Positions 23,905-36,808 are shown, counted from the stretch's first letter. The stretch is DNA of 64,000 nucleotides from Acanthococcus lagerstroemiae (GCA_031841125.1 CM063114.1:29829266-29893265), one strand, 5' to 3'. Numbers and translations are program-made. Notes: generated from the sequence alone by a model not told the origin.

Positions 23905-24810
23905 CACAAACATCGGGCAGATAGAAAGACAGGCAAACAAAAGGGCAGAGAAGAATCAGCCAGCTTGGCAGATAGACAATCAAAAAGGCCAATAGTCAGG
24001 TAGACAGACAAGGAAGGCGAATAGTCAAACAGATCGAGAAATATTTCAAAATACTAATAATTTGATTTCCTCTTACCCTGCATCGAAAATTCTTTGATCC
24101 CCGAGAAGACAGTCAGATAGACAAACAAACTGACAGATAATCAGATGGATAGACAATACGATAAAATTGACCAGTAACTAAATAGACAGACAGACAGATA
24201 TTGAGGAGGGATCTGGTGCGAATTTCCAGCTCCTTCCTTCTCTCTACTGTGGGAGGGCGTTGTCTGCAATGCCGGCCCACTGGATTGAGGCAAATGGTTA
24301 TAGGTTCTTTCCACAAACCCGAAGCCGTGCTATTTCATGGTTAGAAACAGAGCTGGCTCCAACAGTTCGACTGGGCAGTACTACAGGAGAACTTTTATCC
24401 CTTCAGTCCCAGATGGTATACTTAAGGATGACGGTTGATAACAAGGTAAGCTGGAAACCGCATTTCCAGGAGACAGCAGTCAAAGAAGAGAAGACGCTGA
24501 AGACACAGCGTCGCTCATACCAAACCTCAGAGAACATACTGAATGCCGGAAATGACTCAATGCGACCATAATACACTCGGTCCTTCTTGATAGGGCACCC
24601 AGCTGGGCGCTAATTGAGGCACACCACAAGAACAGAGAAGACACGGAAAGAGGCCATTGGGCACTAGATTTATGCATAATCTGCATGTATAGAACCGTCT
24701 CTGATGAAGCAGGTCTTAAACGAACCGGAATACCTTCTATAAATCTGCTGACGAGGGACAGCGCCACTCTCTATCAGCGCTTACAGAAGCTCCTACCAGC
24801 AAAGTGAAAG
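23905..24810 (+). pseudogene. jockey/R1-like LINE reverse transcriptase fragment, copy 2
   Basis: After degenerate GACA/GATA tracts (23920-24205), a frame at 24260-24571 reads through WIEANGYRFFPQTRSRAI and MVYLRMTVDNKVSWKPHFQ, then ETAVKEEKTLK. This is the palm/thumb region of jockey/R1-type LINEs, where the usual form is RYLGVxLDxKLxWxxH. Further on, MYRTVSDEAGLKRTGIPSIN near 24690 matches the AYRTVSxxAL block of the same families. Frameshifts and stops separate the pieces. Compared with copy 1 it extends about 250 bp further downstream. Confidence 0.75.
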
Positions 24811-25129
24811 AAAAAAGGAACCACAAAGAAGAAGAGAGAGTTCCGGCGACAGAAGATGGTACAGCGTACATAGCTGAACGCGAACGAGGTGAGCTGAGGC
24901 AAAACGATCAAACGAGAACGAACATATGCCTTGCCTGCACTATGTATATTTGCTCGGCGTTCACCAAGGCCCCAAACAAGGCAGCGTTTGACAGCATGCC
25001 ATCGAGTGTTCGGTGGCATCTCAAACAGTATGACCTCATTTGAACGATTTCCTATTAAATTATTTTTGAAGTACGAACTCGCAATGGCGCACAACCTGAG
25101 ACAGCAAGCACCTGGGTAACCATACCACA
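24811..25129. other. unassigned sequence, no gene seen
   Basis: Moderately GC-balanced with overlapping frames on both strands. No family recognised. Confidence 0.45.
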
Positions 25130-25350
25130 TCTGTGCATACACTTCGCCTCGACTCGCCTTGTTCGCATTCAGATGTGTTCGTACCTTAATAACCACTCCT
25201 CATTTGTACATATGCTTTGTCTCAACCTTGCCTCATTCGTGTTCAGATGTGTACAACCTTGAAGCAGTTTGCAATGCCTGGGTAACTCCTCCATGGGTAC
25301 ATACGCCTCGCCTTGGCTTGCCTTGTTATCATTCACATGAGTACGCGTCT
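25130..25350. repeat. diverged tandem repeat, about three units of 75-100 bp
   Basis: Units share TACATA.GC.T.GCCT, TTGCCTTGTT or TTGCCTCATT, and CATTCAGATGTGT-like words, near 25134, 25205 and 25299. A weaker relative may lie near 24925. Confidence 0.55.
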
Positions 25351-28023
25351 CAATAGCCCGCTCATGGCTGCTCGACATTAGAGGTGGAATCAAACTTCAA
25401 AATCAGAAAAATGCCATCTGTAGAGCTGTCTTTCATCTCCGGCCACTGATGCGATACTCGAAAGGGTAGTTTCCGGGGCTGGAGTGTGGTGTTATAGGGG
25501 TCACTTTGGCAAGCGTGCATCGCCATACGTCCCACCACACTGTGGGAGCGGTTGAAGGATAGACCTGTCTCTATAACTATGACGGTGTTGTACCGTCTCC
25601 ACACAAGAGACTAAATAATATAAGACGGTTTTGTGTTTCAGTCCCGTGAGATGTCCACGTTGCTACCTTAGTAACTTAGAAATTGTTTCTTCCAAATTTA
25701 CTGAAGTTGACGCTTTTATACTTTAGGTTTCCCAGGTCTACTCGTTTCCAACTCGGCGTGGATTTCATAATCATCTCGACTGGAACACCGGGAAAACACG
25801 ATATTTTAGGCGAACTTTGAAAACAGGAAACCGCTTGCCAAGCTGGGCACTGAGGCTCGAAAAGTTTCCATCCATTGAAAGTTTTATTGTTCAGTATTTT
25901 CTTTTTAGCATTCGTCATTCCGCCTTTTCTATTAATATTAATCAAATCTAGCTCATTTTTCATTTACTCTCACACTCTCGACCCACACAGACGCTTTGTT
26001 TACAACGCCTTATATATAGTAATGAAGAAATAATGTAAATTGCGCTTTTTCGTCGGATTGAAAGTTTATTTCGAGATATTTCATTTATTTTAATTTTTTT
26101 TTCCTCTTTCTCCTTACGCCGTGTACCATCTCGGCGAAATTTCGATGCGGAGGAGAAGCAGGCAGTTTCTCGCTTTAATTTTTCATTGTTTTAACAACCC
26201 ACCGCGCGGTTCTCGTTCGTCGGTCGGCTCGTGCAAAATATCGTAAAAACTGAATTTTCGTAAAACGGTCTCGAAAACAGTACAAGGGTTCCATGGCTGC
26301 GTGGAGAGTCTGCCTTTCCAATTTGCAAACGTCTTTCGGTTCTGTGGAGAATTTTTCAAGTTCGACAACTTATCAGACGGCCATCTTATTCGGTGTTTCC
26401 GCCTCGGAATATTAAGTAGGGAATTATCTCTTTTTTGTTTATATTTGCAGGGGCGAGTGACTGCTGATTTTATAAGTCGGTTTTAAGCGTATTTATCGAT
26501 TCAAAAAAGATACATCGTTTCAAAACCCTCAGACTCACAGGCGGAATACTTTCCCTCAGCGTATTTCTGAACAGAGAAACGTTATAACCGGTCTCCGAAT
26601 CATACATCCTTGTTGGGAAACCGATATTATACTACTACACTCTGCAACCACGTTATTCTTGGCTTGAAATTGAGAAGGTCGTTAGATTTCCCTGAGTTCC
26701 GCTCCGGCTGAAAGAACACACATTAAAATTATTGCAGCCTGTTCGATTCCGAAGCGAATGAAGCCCAACAACTATCGGTTTTTAATGTTATCGGACTCCT
26801 ACAAAATGATGATTTTGAGGTCAACCGTGTTATGCACTGCATACTACACCAGTTCGGGGAAGGGTTCTGCCCAAGAAGTCATCAAGTTAGTTCTTAGCTG
26901 ATCTGTCAAGAAAACCACAGCCTCTTGAAAACGAACTTTTGCCTTTAAAGATGTTGGATCCGCACTTTTTCAGAGATCTTCGGTACAAGTGAAGTATCAA
27001 GTGTCACGACACCTAGGAACATGAAATTTCTCATAAAATTGTATTTTCAAGTCATAATTGAGCCTGTGACTTGTGGCACTAAGCCCACTAATTAATTGTA
27101 TAAATTATGTTGTAGATAGCCCAGTTTACTGTGAATGGAATATTGGGATTTTGATTCAATAGAAGTAGCAGACATCTGGTAGCGCTGTATCCAGGTGGAA
27201 AAATGAAGTAGCACTACCAGTAGCAACATAAGAGGGAGCAATACTACCACGGTAGTGTACCTACCACTAGTGGTAGCAAAACTGGTAGCTCTACCAGCAG
27301 CAAGAAGGGCGATCAAAAGTTGAATGAACACTAACTTTAAATAAAGAATAAAAGTATAGATTTTCTGCATACAGTATAATGAACTAATCGATAGAAGCCC
27401 AACTATAGTCAGATCGATGATAGTGGGGCGTATGGCGATGCACGCATACCAAATTGGCCCTGGGCCCCGCACCCCCTATCCCGGAAATGCCCCGAATGGG
27501 CCTGCATCAGGATAGGGGGGAATAACTATAGTCAGATAGTGTGTTAGGCTGTCTTAAGATAGCCTTGAAGGGTCTCTAAACTAATTAGAAAAAATTTAGA
27601 AAAATCTTCGAAAGGGTATGGGGTATTAAAATTTCTCAACGAGTCTGGAAAAGCATTCAGAAGTTTCGAACTTCTCTAGAGGAAACCTGAAAAGTACTGA
27701 ACCGGTAGTGAAGAGTCTTGAAGAATCTGCAACAGGTCTAGGAGAGTCTTAGGCTCTTGAAGAGTCCAATCAAATTATATAACAGAGAAAAACGTAAAAT
27801 AAAACACTAAAGGAAAGATTGGAGAAAATTTTAGGGGTAAAGGGGTAAGTGAAAGAGGTAATTTTCAATGATTCGCTCCAGAACGCGCACAAAGGAAAAA
27901 TCTTGCAGAGAATGAAAAAAGTAGCACCCGTTTACAGTTTCCTTCTTGTCATTATTAGGACTTTGCAGTTCTGTCTCAGAATTTTCTGAAAGTTATTAAG
28001 AATCCGCCTGTCGAATCTCTTTC
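25351..28023. other. unassigned sequence with small repeats
   Basis: No gene recognised in 2.7 kb. 26100-26480 is CpG-richer and could be unique host sequence. 27165-27305 is dense in CTACCA/TGGTAG words and contains a perfect 16-bp palindrome at 27261-27276 (CTACCACTAGTGGTAG). ACTATAGTCAGAT occurs at about 27402 and again at about 27524. 27540-27770 is a degenerate run of GTCTTGAAGAGTC-like words. Confidence 0.5.
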
Positions 28024-28031
28024 TCTCTATC

Positions 28032-28056
28032 TCTCTATATACTAAAAAAGTAAAAT

Positions 28057-28087
<31 letters not shown>

Positions 28088-30443
28088 CACCGCCTCCGCG
28101 GGGAAAAAACGCACTGCGGGTTGCCTATCTAAAAATCCGAAAAATTGCAGGGGCAGATCAGCTACTTTCAAGGACATAATCTGTTCTAATATAAAAGATC
28201 TCCAAGTTTTAAGACATAACCGACATAATAAGACATAAAATGACATAATTACACATAATCTTCAAGATAACAAGTTGCGGCAGGTTGCCTACCCGGCCCC
28301 TTAATTACTCAATTTTCCAGGGGTAGCTCTTCAGGAAGGGGTTTATGGTTGTGGAGGAAGCTCCTGAAGGGGGAGGAGAGCCCCTGGAAAACTGCAGGGG
28401 CAGATCAACTACTTTCAAGGACATAATCTGTTCTAACATAAAAGCTTTCCAAGTTTTAAGACATAACTGACATAATGAGACATAAAAAGACATAAAATGA
28501 CATAATTACCCATAATTTCCAAGATCTCAAGTCGCTGCGGTTGCCTACCCTGCCCTTTAGTTGTTCAATAGAGGTAGCCTACCCTCATGAGGGGGTTCAT
28601 GGTTGAGGATGGGTGCTCCTGAAGGGGGTAGAAGGCCCCTGTGGGGGCGTAGGCTGTGGACGGAGATGAAGGCCCTGGGTGGGGCAGGTGTAAGAGGACC
28701 TGGTGGAGGAGAAAGTCATAGGGTGAGGGAGGGGACCTTGAAGAGAAATGGCTATGGTGCGGGAAGGGCTGGTGGTGGGGGTGGGGTCTTGAGGGGGAAG
28801 GGCGCTCGGGAGAGGGGTGGTCATGGTTGTGAGAGCTCCTGGGTGGATGGTCAGGGATCTTCAAGGAGGTTGGAGGGCTATAGTGAGGACAGGGGCTCTG
28901 ATGGGAGATGAAGCCCAAAGGGTAGTGGTGGGTGAGAGGTCCTCATGGTGGAGGAAATCCTTGGTAGGAGAGGATGGCCATTGAGGAAGGAGGAGGTAGT
29001 GCTGTTCCAATATAGAAGATCTCCAAGTTTTAAGACATAACCGACATAATAAGACATAAAAAGACATAGAATGACATAATTACCCATAATCTTCAAGATC
29101 ACAAGTCGCGGCAGGTTGCCTACCCGGCCCCTTAATTACTGAATTTTCCAGCGGTAGCCTACCCTCAGGAGGGGGTTCATGGTTGTGGAGGAAGCTCCTA
29201 AAGGGGGAGAAGAGCCCCTATGGGAGCGTGGGTTGTGGACGAAGATGAAGGCCCTGGGTGGGGCGGGAGTAAGAGGACCTGGTGGAGGAGAAAGTCCTTG
29301 GTGAGAGAGGGGACCTTGGAGAGAAATGGCCGTGGTGCGGGAGGGGCTGGCGACGGGGTGCGGTCTTCAGGGAGAAAGGCGCTCGGGGGAGGGGTGGTCA
29401 TGGTTGTGAGAGCTCCTGGGTAGATGGTCAGGGATCTTCAAGGGGGTTGAAGGGCCATAGTGAGGACAGGGGCTCTGATGGGAGATGAAGCCCAGAGGGT
29501 AGTGGTGAGTTAGAGGTCCTTGTGGCGGAGGAAATCCTTGGTTGGAGAGGGTGGCCATTGAGGAAGGAGGAGGTAGTGGTGTGTGAGGATCCTAGAGGGG
29601 CAGTAAAATTTTGGTAGTTAAAGGCCCGGGGGTGTAAGAGGTACTCATGGTGGAAGAGGGAGTTCCTGAAAGGAAGGAAAACCACGGCGGTGGCGGGGAC
29701 TGTAGAGGAAGATGAAGGTCTCGGGGGGATGGTGTGTAAGAGGTCCTGATGGAGGAGGAAGTCCTTGGTGAGAGAGGCGGCCGGGAAGGTGAATGAAGGC
29801 CCTGGTGCGGAAGGTTCTGGTCCCGGGCAGGTTGTCTTGAAGGGAAGGGTTCTCGTGGAAGAGGGTTTGTCATGGTGGTGGAAGCTCCTGGTTGGAGGAC
29901 CAGGGGATCTTCGTGGTGGTTGAGCGAGGAGGCCGTAGGGCGATGGAGTCGCAGAAGGGGAAGGCTGTAGAGAGGGACTAAGACCGCCATTGGGGAGGTC
30001 GTAGTGATGGGTGAAGAGGTCTTGGTGGGGGGTGTGGTACGTGAACTAAAATGAAGGCCACAGTGGTGTGGGGTGGTCGAAGGACGTGGTCCTAATGGAG
30101 AGCACTCGTGGTGGAAGAGGGTGATCAGGGGAGACTAGGTGGAGGACTATGGTCACTGTGGGGGAGGAGTTTGTGGCTGAGGAGGGTTGCGACTGTTGAG
30201 GTGTGACCATGGAGGCGGAGAGCAACCATGGTCAACGACGGGGTCGTGGTGGAGGAGGAGGAGGATCGTAATGAAGAAAGGATGGAAGAGGGTTCATAAT
30301 GGAAGATTGAGGACTGCTGATAGAAGAGGGAGCAAAAGAAGCATAAAGCAAATCTCAACTCAGGAACAAAAGTTTCAGACCACACACTGAGGACTGTGAC
30401 GGTTGGACGAGGCGCGAAGCGGCCAGGGGGCGAAGCCCCCTAG
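28032..30443 (+). mobile_element. non-autonomous Helitron-like element (possibly composite)
   Basis: The proposed 5' end is TCTCTATATACTAAAAAAGT, followed by AAAATCCGCC. The proposed 3' end is a GGGGGCGAAGCCCCC hairpin then CTAG at 30440-30443 with T following, as Helitrons require (5' TC, 3' hairpin and CTRR, insertion between A and T). Inside, a header of GACATAA words (ACATAACCGACATAATAAG) recurs near 28215, 28460 and 29035. A ~580-bp unit containing GGCCCTGGGTGGGGC is duplicated at about 28640-28990 and 29240-29580. No Rep/helicase is encoded. The proline-rich minus-strand frames only reflect the GGAGG-rich plus strand. Confidence 0.6.
28061..28096. repeat. (GCC)n microsatellite near the Helitron head
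   Basis: A run of GCC/CCG triplets just after the proposed Helitron 5' end. Related but shorter runs follow the other heads near 30465 and 30597. Confidence 0.9.
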
Positions 30444-30965
30444 TATATACTAAAAAAGTAAAATCCGCCGCCGCTGTCTCCAGAAGAACAAAACCCACTG
30501 CAGGTTGCCTACCCTGCCCCTTGATTGCTCATTTCTTCAGGGGTAGCCTACCCTTGGGAGGGCGTTCATGGTGGAGGAGGGAGCTTAGTAAAGTCCGCCG
30601 CCGCCACCGCCTCCAGGAGAAAAAAAAAACTACAGGTTTCCTACTCTGTCCCTTAATTGCACATTTCTCCTGGGGTAACCTACTGGAGGACTCTCTATAT
30701 CGCTATCTCTTTATCTCAAAAACCAAAACTCCTCCTCCTCCTGGAAAAAAACGCACTGCGGGTTACCTATCTAAAAATCAGAAAAATTGCAGGGGCATAT
30801 CAGCTACTTTCAAGGACATAATCTGTTCTAACATACAAGATCTCCAAGTTTTAAGAGATAACCGACATAATAAGGCATAAAAAGTCATACAATGACATAA
30901 TAACTACCCATAATCTCCAAGATCTCAAGTCGCAAGATATAACACATAGTCTAACTTAAGATAAA
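30444..30965 (+). mobile_element. additional truncated Helitron-like heads in tandem
   Basis: Directly abutting the preceding CTAG end, a second head lacks its first TCTC and reads TATATACTAAAAAAGTAAAA, followed by a GCC-rich tract. Partial heads follow at about 30592 (AGTAAAGTCCGCCGCCGCC) and 30690 (ACTCTCTATATCGCTATC). The GACATAA header recurs near 30815-30905. No matching 3' hairpin was found for these copies. Confidence 0.55.
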
Positions 30966-31394
30966 TCATAGGCGGCGGCTGCGTAGCTGCACGGTGCCTC
31001 CGGGATAAAAAAAAATACTACGGGTTGCGACCCCTATTGTACATCTACGCATCAATTTTGTAAAGAATTACTGGAGAAGCAAGCAGTTATTATGGAAGAA
31101 TGCATTCATTCGCGGAAAATAATGTGATTTTTAGACATCTTTCAATTTGTGATGTTTAGATTAAAAATTCAATGAATAATGAATGATATTATTTCTCCTA
31201 CTTTGCAGACTTCCCTTTATATTGGGCAGCGTTATATTAAAATTTTCTGAACACCCCCTCTTTTCTAATTTTTGTTTCTCAACCCGAGCCCTGGAATCCG
31301 CCCTTTCAAGCATTACCTCAGAGACGTCGGGGAGGCTGTTCGGGCTGTCTTACCCCTCTTCTCATCTTGCCGAAAAACCGGCTTAGGTTGAAAT

Positions 31395-31475
31395 GTAGCG
31401 AGTTGCTACGTGGGCTCGAAACCGGGACCTCCGGATTCCGAGACCAGCGCGCTATCCACTCGGCCAACCAGAACC
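31395..31475 (-). repeat. tRNA-derived sequence (SINE head or tRNA pseudogene)
   Basis: On the minus strand an A-box-like TGGCCGAGTGG (31456-31466) and a B-box GGTTTCGAGCC (about 31413-31423) are correctly spaced. A seven-base loop CTCGGAA would put CGG at the anticodon. The acceptor ends do not pair, so it is not a functional tRNA. Confidence 0.6.
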
Positions 31476-33359
31476 CAGTTATAAGAATTCTTCAGTAATT
31501 CAATCGAGTTAGATCCGCCCCGTCGTAATTCACGAAATACGCGTTTCACCACTCACAAGTTATGCTCAAAACTGTCTTACTGAACTGAAAATGAGTATAA
31601 TTTGACAAATCAAACTGTCGCAAATTAAAATCATCTTGCCTAACTTCAACATCAAGAAAATGGTCATAACTCAAAAACTGCCAAACTGAAGGGCTTTAAT
31701 AGCTCAAAACAACTTTTTTGGTACGTGACAATGTTAATGATGGAAATTACGTACATTCAACCCGTAAAAACCAAATCAGAAATAGTTGTATTAATAGGGC
31801 ACCACAATCAGTTTTTTGTGTCTCCTGAAAAGTCCACTTCTTTGAGTTGAATTACTTTAGTAGCGGATGTGCGAACTGAGGTACTCCAAGACTGATTAAG
31901 TTCATCAATGAACTTTTTGAGACTCGTTAAGACTACACAAGATGCTGTTAAAATATTATTTCGCATAGAAATGACAATGCGGCTGAACACTTTGTAAGGC
32001 TATAGAGAGATTTGCATACTCGGCTGAGGATGTTTTTCAGGCGAGGTCATTACATCTCGGCTCAAGATGTTTTCCAGAAAAAAGGAGAGGTCGCTGAACT
32101 TAGGCCTCTACTCGCAGGTTCTCGCATCGAAGGGAGACGAGAGGGATAAAAACATAAGTCTCACCTCCATCTTCAATGACTTAAGGATATTCCTGAATCT
32201 GGAACCAACCGAAATTTCAGTTTTCATACCAACGTGAAAACATTTTATCTTGCCCTGAATTACTCTCTCCTGCCACTCCAGGAAAGCCGTCAAGCTAAGG
32301 ATCTGATGATGTCGTTCCATCAGAGATCTACAAAGGGAGATTGATTTTGGCTCTTGGCTCTAATTTTTCTCTTTTATCGCTAATGAAATACTGAAACATC
32401 GAGATATTGGGATTGATTCTCCGCTTCTACAGCTCTTTGGCTCAATCTTATTTCGGAAAAAAAGGAGGCTGGGTTTTTGCGCAGTATAATATTTATTCGA
32501 CACTCAACTGTGACACAGCTTAAATACATCTAGGCTGTCGCAGTTATACTAAACCGAATTTGTAAATTTGAAGAATACAATCGACGGATAAAGATGACGA
32601 CGCCACCCAGACGGTAAACCTTGAATAATGATCTTTAATGGGTCCCCGCGTTTCCGTAATTAATTCCTAGATACGAAAGAAAAATTAAGAAAAAAAATTT
32701 CATCGAACGGTGAAATTCCGCGAATTTCTCGAGAAAAGTAATTAAGAGGAAACTGCGATATTCGGCGTTAATTTGTCGCTAACGAATAATTATTATGCTG
32801 TCAAAAGAATTACCATGGTGGCTGCTCGGCGCGGAGAGGATTTTCGAAATTACGAGCACGAAACAGAGTTCGTTTGGTGTTCGTTATTTCGCTGGCAAGG
32901 AGACGGCGACGAATTATTTATTATAATAGAAATGCTTATACGAGGTTCTTTTGGAAAGTGCTGAAAATGCTATTATCTTCTAGGAACTGAACTGGTGTTC
33001 TATTTGCAGTGTTGAAAATCGATTAGTGGACTAATGTAACGAAAAACAGGTTCATGGTTCCGATTGAGCTGTGTTTCAGCAGGACAAACGGAGTGTTGGA
33101 TTGGGAGCGAGTAGGTACAGTCACCAGGGAAAGCTTTACTGATCTCGAGGTGTAAGTGAAAAACTAGTTACAATGAAATAAACGTTCCAGTTTGACTTGA
33201 GAGTACCTAGTTTGAAGAACATTTTGACACCGGTATCACCTAACCCCAACAGTATAGTTCTCAAAAACAACTACAACTTGAAGCAACGTACACCTTGAAA
33301 CCATATTAGGCCGAATACTAATAACGAACAATGATAAATAGTCTCACCAGAAGTCATAC

Positions 33360-33505
33360 AAGCTGTGTGGCCAAATGGCAACACGACCATGTCCGCTTCG
33401 CAATCCTCGCATCTCGGGTTCAACTCCCACCAACGCTGGAAACCTAGTGATATCCGAAAACCCCCACAAACGGTGATCCCCTATAGGTTTGTCGAGGTCA
33501 ATATA
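33360..33505 (+). repeat. tRNA-derived SINE-like unit
   Basis: A-box-like TGGCCAAATGG at 33368-33378 and B-box GGTTCAACTCC at 33417-33427 are about 40 bp apart, as in an RNA polymerase III internal promoter. They are followed by a non-tRNA body. The 3' end is not resolved. Confidence 0.5.
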
Positions 33506-35386
33506 TAGGATTTTTCAAAAGAAACGTTAGCGAAAACGCAACAAAGCACGCGATAGGGAAAACAAAAAAGGTTGGCAGTACTGCAAATGGCACAATTGCA
33601 TAACCCTGAGTCTCCTACAAGGCGGGGCAGTCGTGTAGCCGTAGCCTACGTGATCATTGTACGTGTAACAAAGATTGTGGAAAGTCGTGATACTGCATTT
33701 GACCAAAAAATAGAGTTATATCAGACATTCTCGCACCTGTCTGGCCGCCATGGGCAATATTTTCAACATAGATTTTGAAAAAAATGTAACATAACTTTGC
33801 CGAAGTAAAGGAGTTCTTCCAGTTTTGTTCTTCAGTGGGTTACTAAGTTTTTTATTTATTTTATTTTTTTAACACCCTGTAATATGATTTAAAATTTTGT
33901 GTTATTTGATTCCGCTTAGTCTGTATAGTGTCAGAGGTGATCTAACCTCAAACGACATAAGTTTCTTGTCTACAGTTCCGGAAATACTATAGTTAGTTAA
34001 TATTCAATCTCCAAGTCCCTTTTCGATCTACGTCACACAGCATGCCAATACTGCCATGTAACTTAGAAGGACAGGTTCCATTTAATGAACTTCAAAGATA
34101 AACTGCCGAGATAAATTACAAATTTCACGTATTACTCACATAAGATGATGCAAAGCTATAGCATGGAATTTCTTTTGTAAATAAAGATGAAACATAACTC
34201 GGAACAGCTACTAACCTGCAACAGAATAAGTACACAGAACATAAGTCAATATGCAGAAGAGAGGTTAAAAAGTTGTATGAAATTAATTGTGCATCGATTC
34301 ATATCCTTTTCTCCCAAACTTATCTTACACTTCAAGTATTCTGATATCACCCCGCCATCATCACCGTCATGCGTCGCCATATGTATCAAGACGAGGTGAA
34401 GGGTGAAGGAACCCAAATTCCAGGTTAACGCTGGGTAAGCGTTGCCTCGGTCAGTAGGGTGTCCCAAGTGGCCCTGGCAGGAGAACGAGGATCCGAAGCA
34501 AGTAGAGGCGAAATGGGGGTAGGGGCCCGGGCGAGCCTCAAGATGTCCGTCTGGTCACCGACACGATACTTGATTGAAGCGGGTCAGTCAGCTCTTCAGT
34601 TTTAGCGCTGAGATTTTGATGACGAGGTAACCTCTAAAAAAAGACTGAGCAAATTAACGAGATCGCTGTCAATCGAAAGCAGCATATTTATTCCAGGATA
34701 TGTCAAGAGAGTTTAACCAAAATTAAAAAGACGATATCGATTATGTATCAATTATAAAGATGAAACTTTTGAAAACCAGTACAGAACTGCTGAATATCCT
34801 TCTATAGGGCTGTAGCCATGGGAAGCCACGAAGGAGCCTCCCCTGGAACTAGATAAAAACTAATTTATTAGCTAGCTGTGTAAAGGTGTGCGACCTCTCC
34901 TACAGATTTCTAAAGCCTCCTGTTTCAGCTATGGACCTACTTCTCCAAAAGAACTACGGCAACAGTAGTTACAAACTCGTCCAAAACTGTAGTTCTTGTT
35001 TTCCATTATTTCTTCCGTGGGTCAAAAAGAGTAACTGGTAATTGGTAGTCTAGTGCCGTAACTTATTCATTCACATAATAGGATCCTTTCTTGAGGGTTA
35101 ATAATAAATATAAAAAATAACAGCTTTGAACCAATTATAATCCAACAACTTCGCTCGAATTTAATTTTTCTTTTCCGTCAAAGAAAGGCATGGCCTGCCT
35201 ATTTTCATGTCCTTGAGGCAACCCTTCGACTTAGAGTCTACATCTAAAGTAACAAAATACCGCCTTCTCTCGCTTTAAATTTCAGCAACCCTGTCATCAA
35301 AATTTTCATCGTCGCCAGTAACCATCAAGAAAAAAAATCACAATGCCAAGTATAAACGATTCAGTGTATTAGGGTATTTTTATACA

Positions 35387-35400
35387 TATATATATATATA
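35387..35400. repeat. (TA)7 microsatellite
   Basis: Uninterrupted TA run followed by a purine-rich tract. Confidence 0.9.
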
Positions 35401-36069
35401 AAACAAGAGCGAGAGAGAGAAAAGTAGAAAATTACTAAGGAGGATTTGCTGACAAGAAAAGCAAGAGGGTGAAGGCGAAGGAGAAAAAAAGAGAAAGAGA
35501 GAGCGAGCCAGAGAAATCGTGACAAACGAGGGGCAAACAAGGAACTGTATAAGAAATTATGGAAAATGATGTTCCTAGATGGGATGGGTTATTCGCCGAC
35601 ATTTTCTCCCTCGTTCTTTCGCCGCTCGTACAAAAATCCGGCGAAATTATTTCAGCCGTAAACTTTCAAAAGGAAGAGCATATCGAAATTATACAGATTA
35701 TTGGCGTTATTACGACTTTTATGATTGCGGAATTAAAATTAAGCTTTCGGAAGAAAATTTATTCGCTGGGGTTTTGCCTTCGTAACTGTGTAGAGTAAAT
35801 TTAATTTAGGAAGGCAGTAAGTATATTTTTTGTGGTATTTTTTGTGTGGTATATCTTTTTCCCATAACATGCTTCGGAAAAACGCCGAAATAGTTGAATA
35901 AGAGATAGAAATTTCTCATTTTCTATACCCCTCCCCAAAAGGAAGCCGACGGGTTGGAAGTGAGGGCTTTCAACTACATATAACGGACACCGTTCTAAAC
36001 ACATTCCAACTGTAAAACCTTTGCTGACAATTTTTTCCTTTTCAATTCCGTATTCCACCTGGGCTGTTG

Positions 36070-36660
36070 GAGTCGTTAGGTAATGTCGACCTGAAGTCGA
36101 CTGGAATGCGACGTCGAATTGAGATCTTTATACCAAAATTCGTCCAAATGAAGTCAATTTCTAAACTAAGTCGACTGCTAACTGACATCGACTTCGATTT
36201 CAAACTATTCCATGCTACTCAATTTCGACTCCGTTTCGCCGTCAAATTCAAATCGAAATGCAGTCGAATTGAAAACCATACCATGTTACCCAGTTTCTAC
36301 CTAATTTCGCCGTCGACTTGAAGTCGAAAGTCAGTCAATCTAGAACCATGCTGTGCTAATCAATTTCTATTTGATTTTGCCGTCGACTTGAAGTCGAAAG
36401 CCAGTCGAATTTGAAACCATACTGTGCTATTCGTGTTCAATTTCGCCGTCGACTTAAAGTCGAAATGCAGTCGAACAAAACACCATACCACCTACTACTT
36501 CATTTCTACTCCATTTCGTTGCCAATTTCGAGTCGAAATGCAATGTTGAATGTAGAACGCACTCAATTTCTACTCCATTTTACTGTCGACTTCGAATCGT
36601 CAAAAATTCTGAATGTCGACCGAATATTGACTCGATGTCGACGTTCATGTACAGGTTATT
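36070..36660 (+). repeat. GTCGAC-rich tandem array, ~70-bp units
   Basis: Repeated units with CAATTTCTACTC, ATTTCGCCGTCGACTTGAAG and a TCGAAATGCAGTCGAA word followed by CCATACTGTGCTA. GTCGAC palindromes recur throughout. The same unit family occurs inverted at 61080-63725. One unit pair shares the phrase ACTATTCCATGCTACTCAAT with about 63675-63656 on the other strand. Confidence 0.85.
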
Positions 36661-36808
36661 TTGGGTAGATTATCAAATCGACTCAAATTTAACAGCAATA
36701 CTAAATCAAATTTGTGTCAGCCTCATCATAGATTTTCAAATGCTTTCTACGTGGACCTTAATAGTATTTTTATTTCACTCAAATGAGGACCCTAATGAAC
36801 GGTCCCAT

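Larger units (their letters stand above)
30966..36065. other. mostly unassigned sequence, no gene seen
   Basis: Five kilobases with only short frames that match nothing I know. It contains the two tRNA-like units and the (TA)n listed separately, a purine-rich tract at 35402-35520, and a CpG-richer patch at 32600-32950. A 68-codon frame at 33572-33778 may be a further repeat remnant. I cannot exclude unique host sequence. Confidence 0.5.

Noticed and set aside
28565..30385. Proline-rich ORFs on the minus strand of the Helitron region
   Set aside because: They follow from the GGAGG-rich plus strand, overlap one another in several frames, and repeat with the duplicated DNA unit.
31395..31475. 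Functional tRNA gene
   Set aside because: A and B boxes are present but the acceptor stem ends do not pair, so it is a tRNA-derived repeat or pseudogene.
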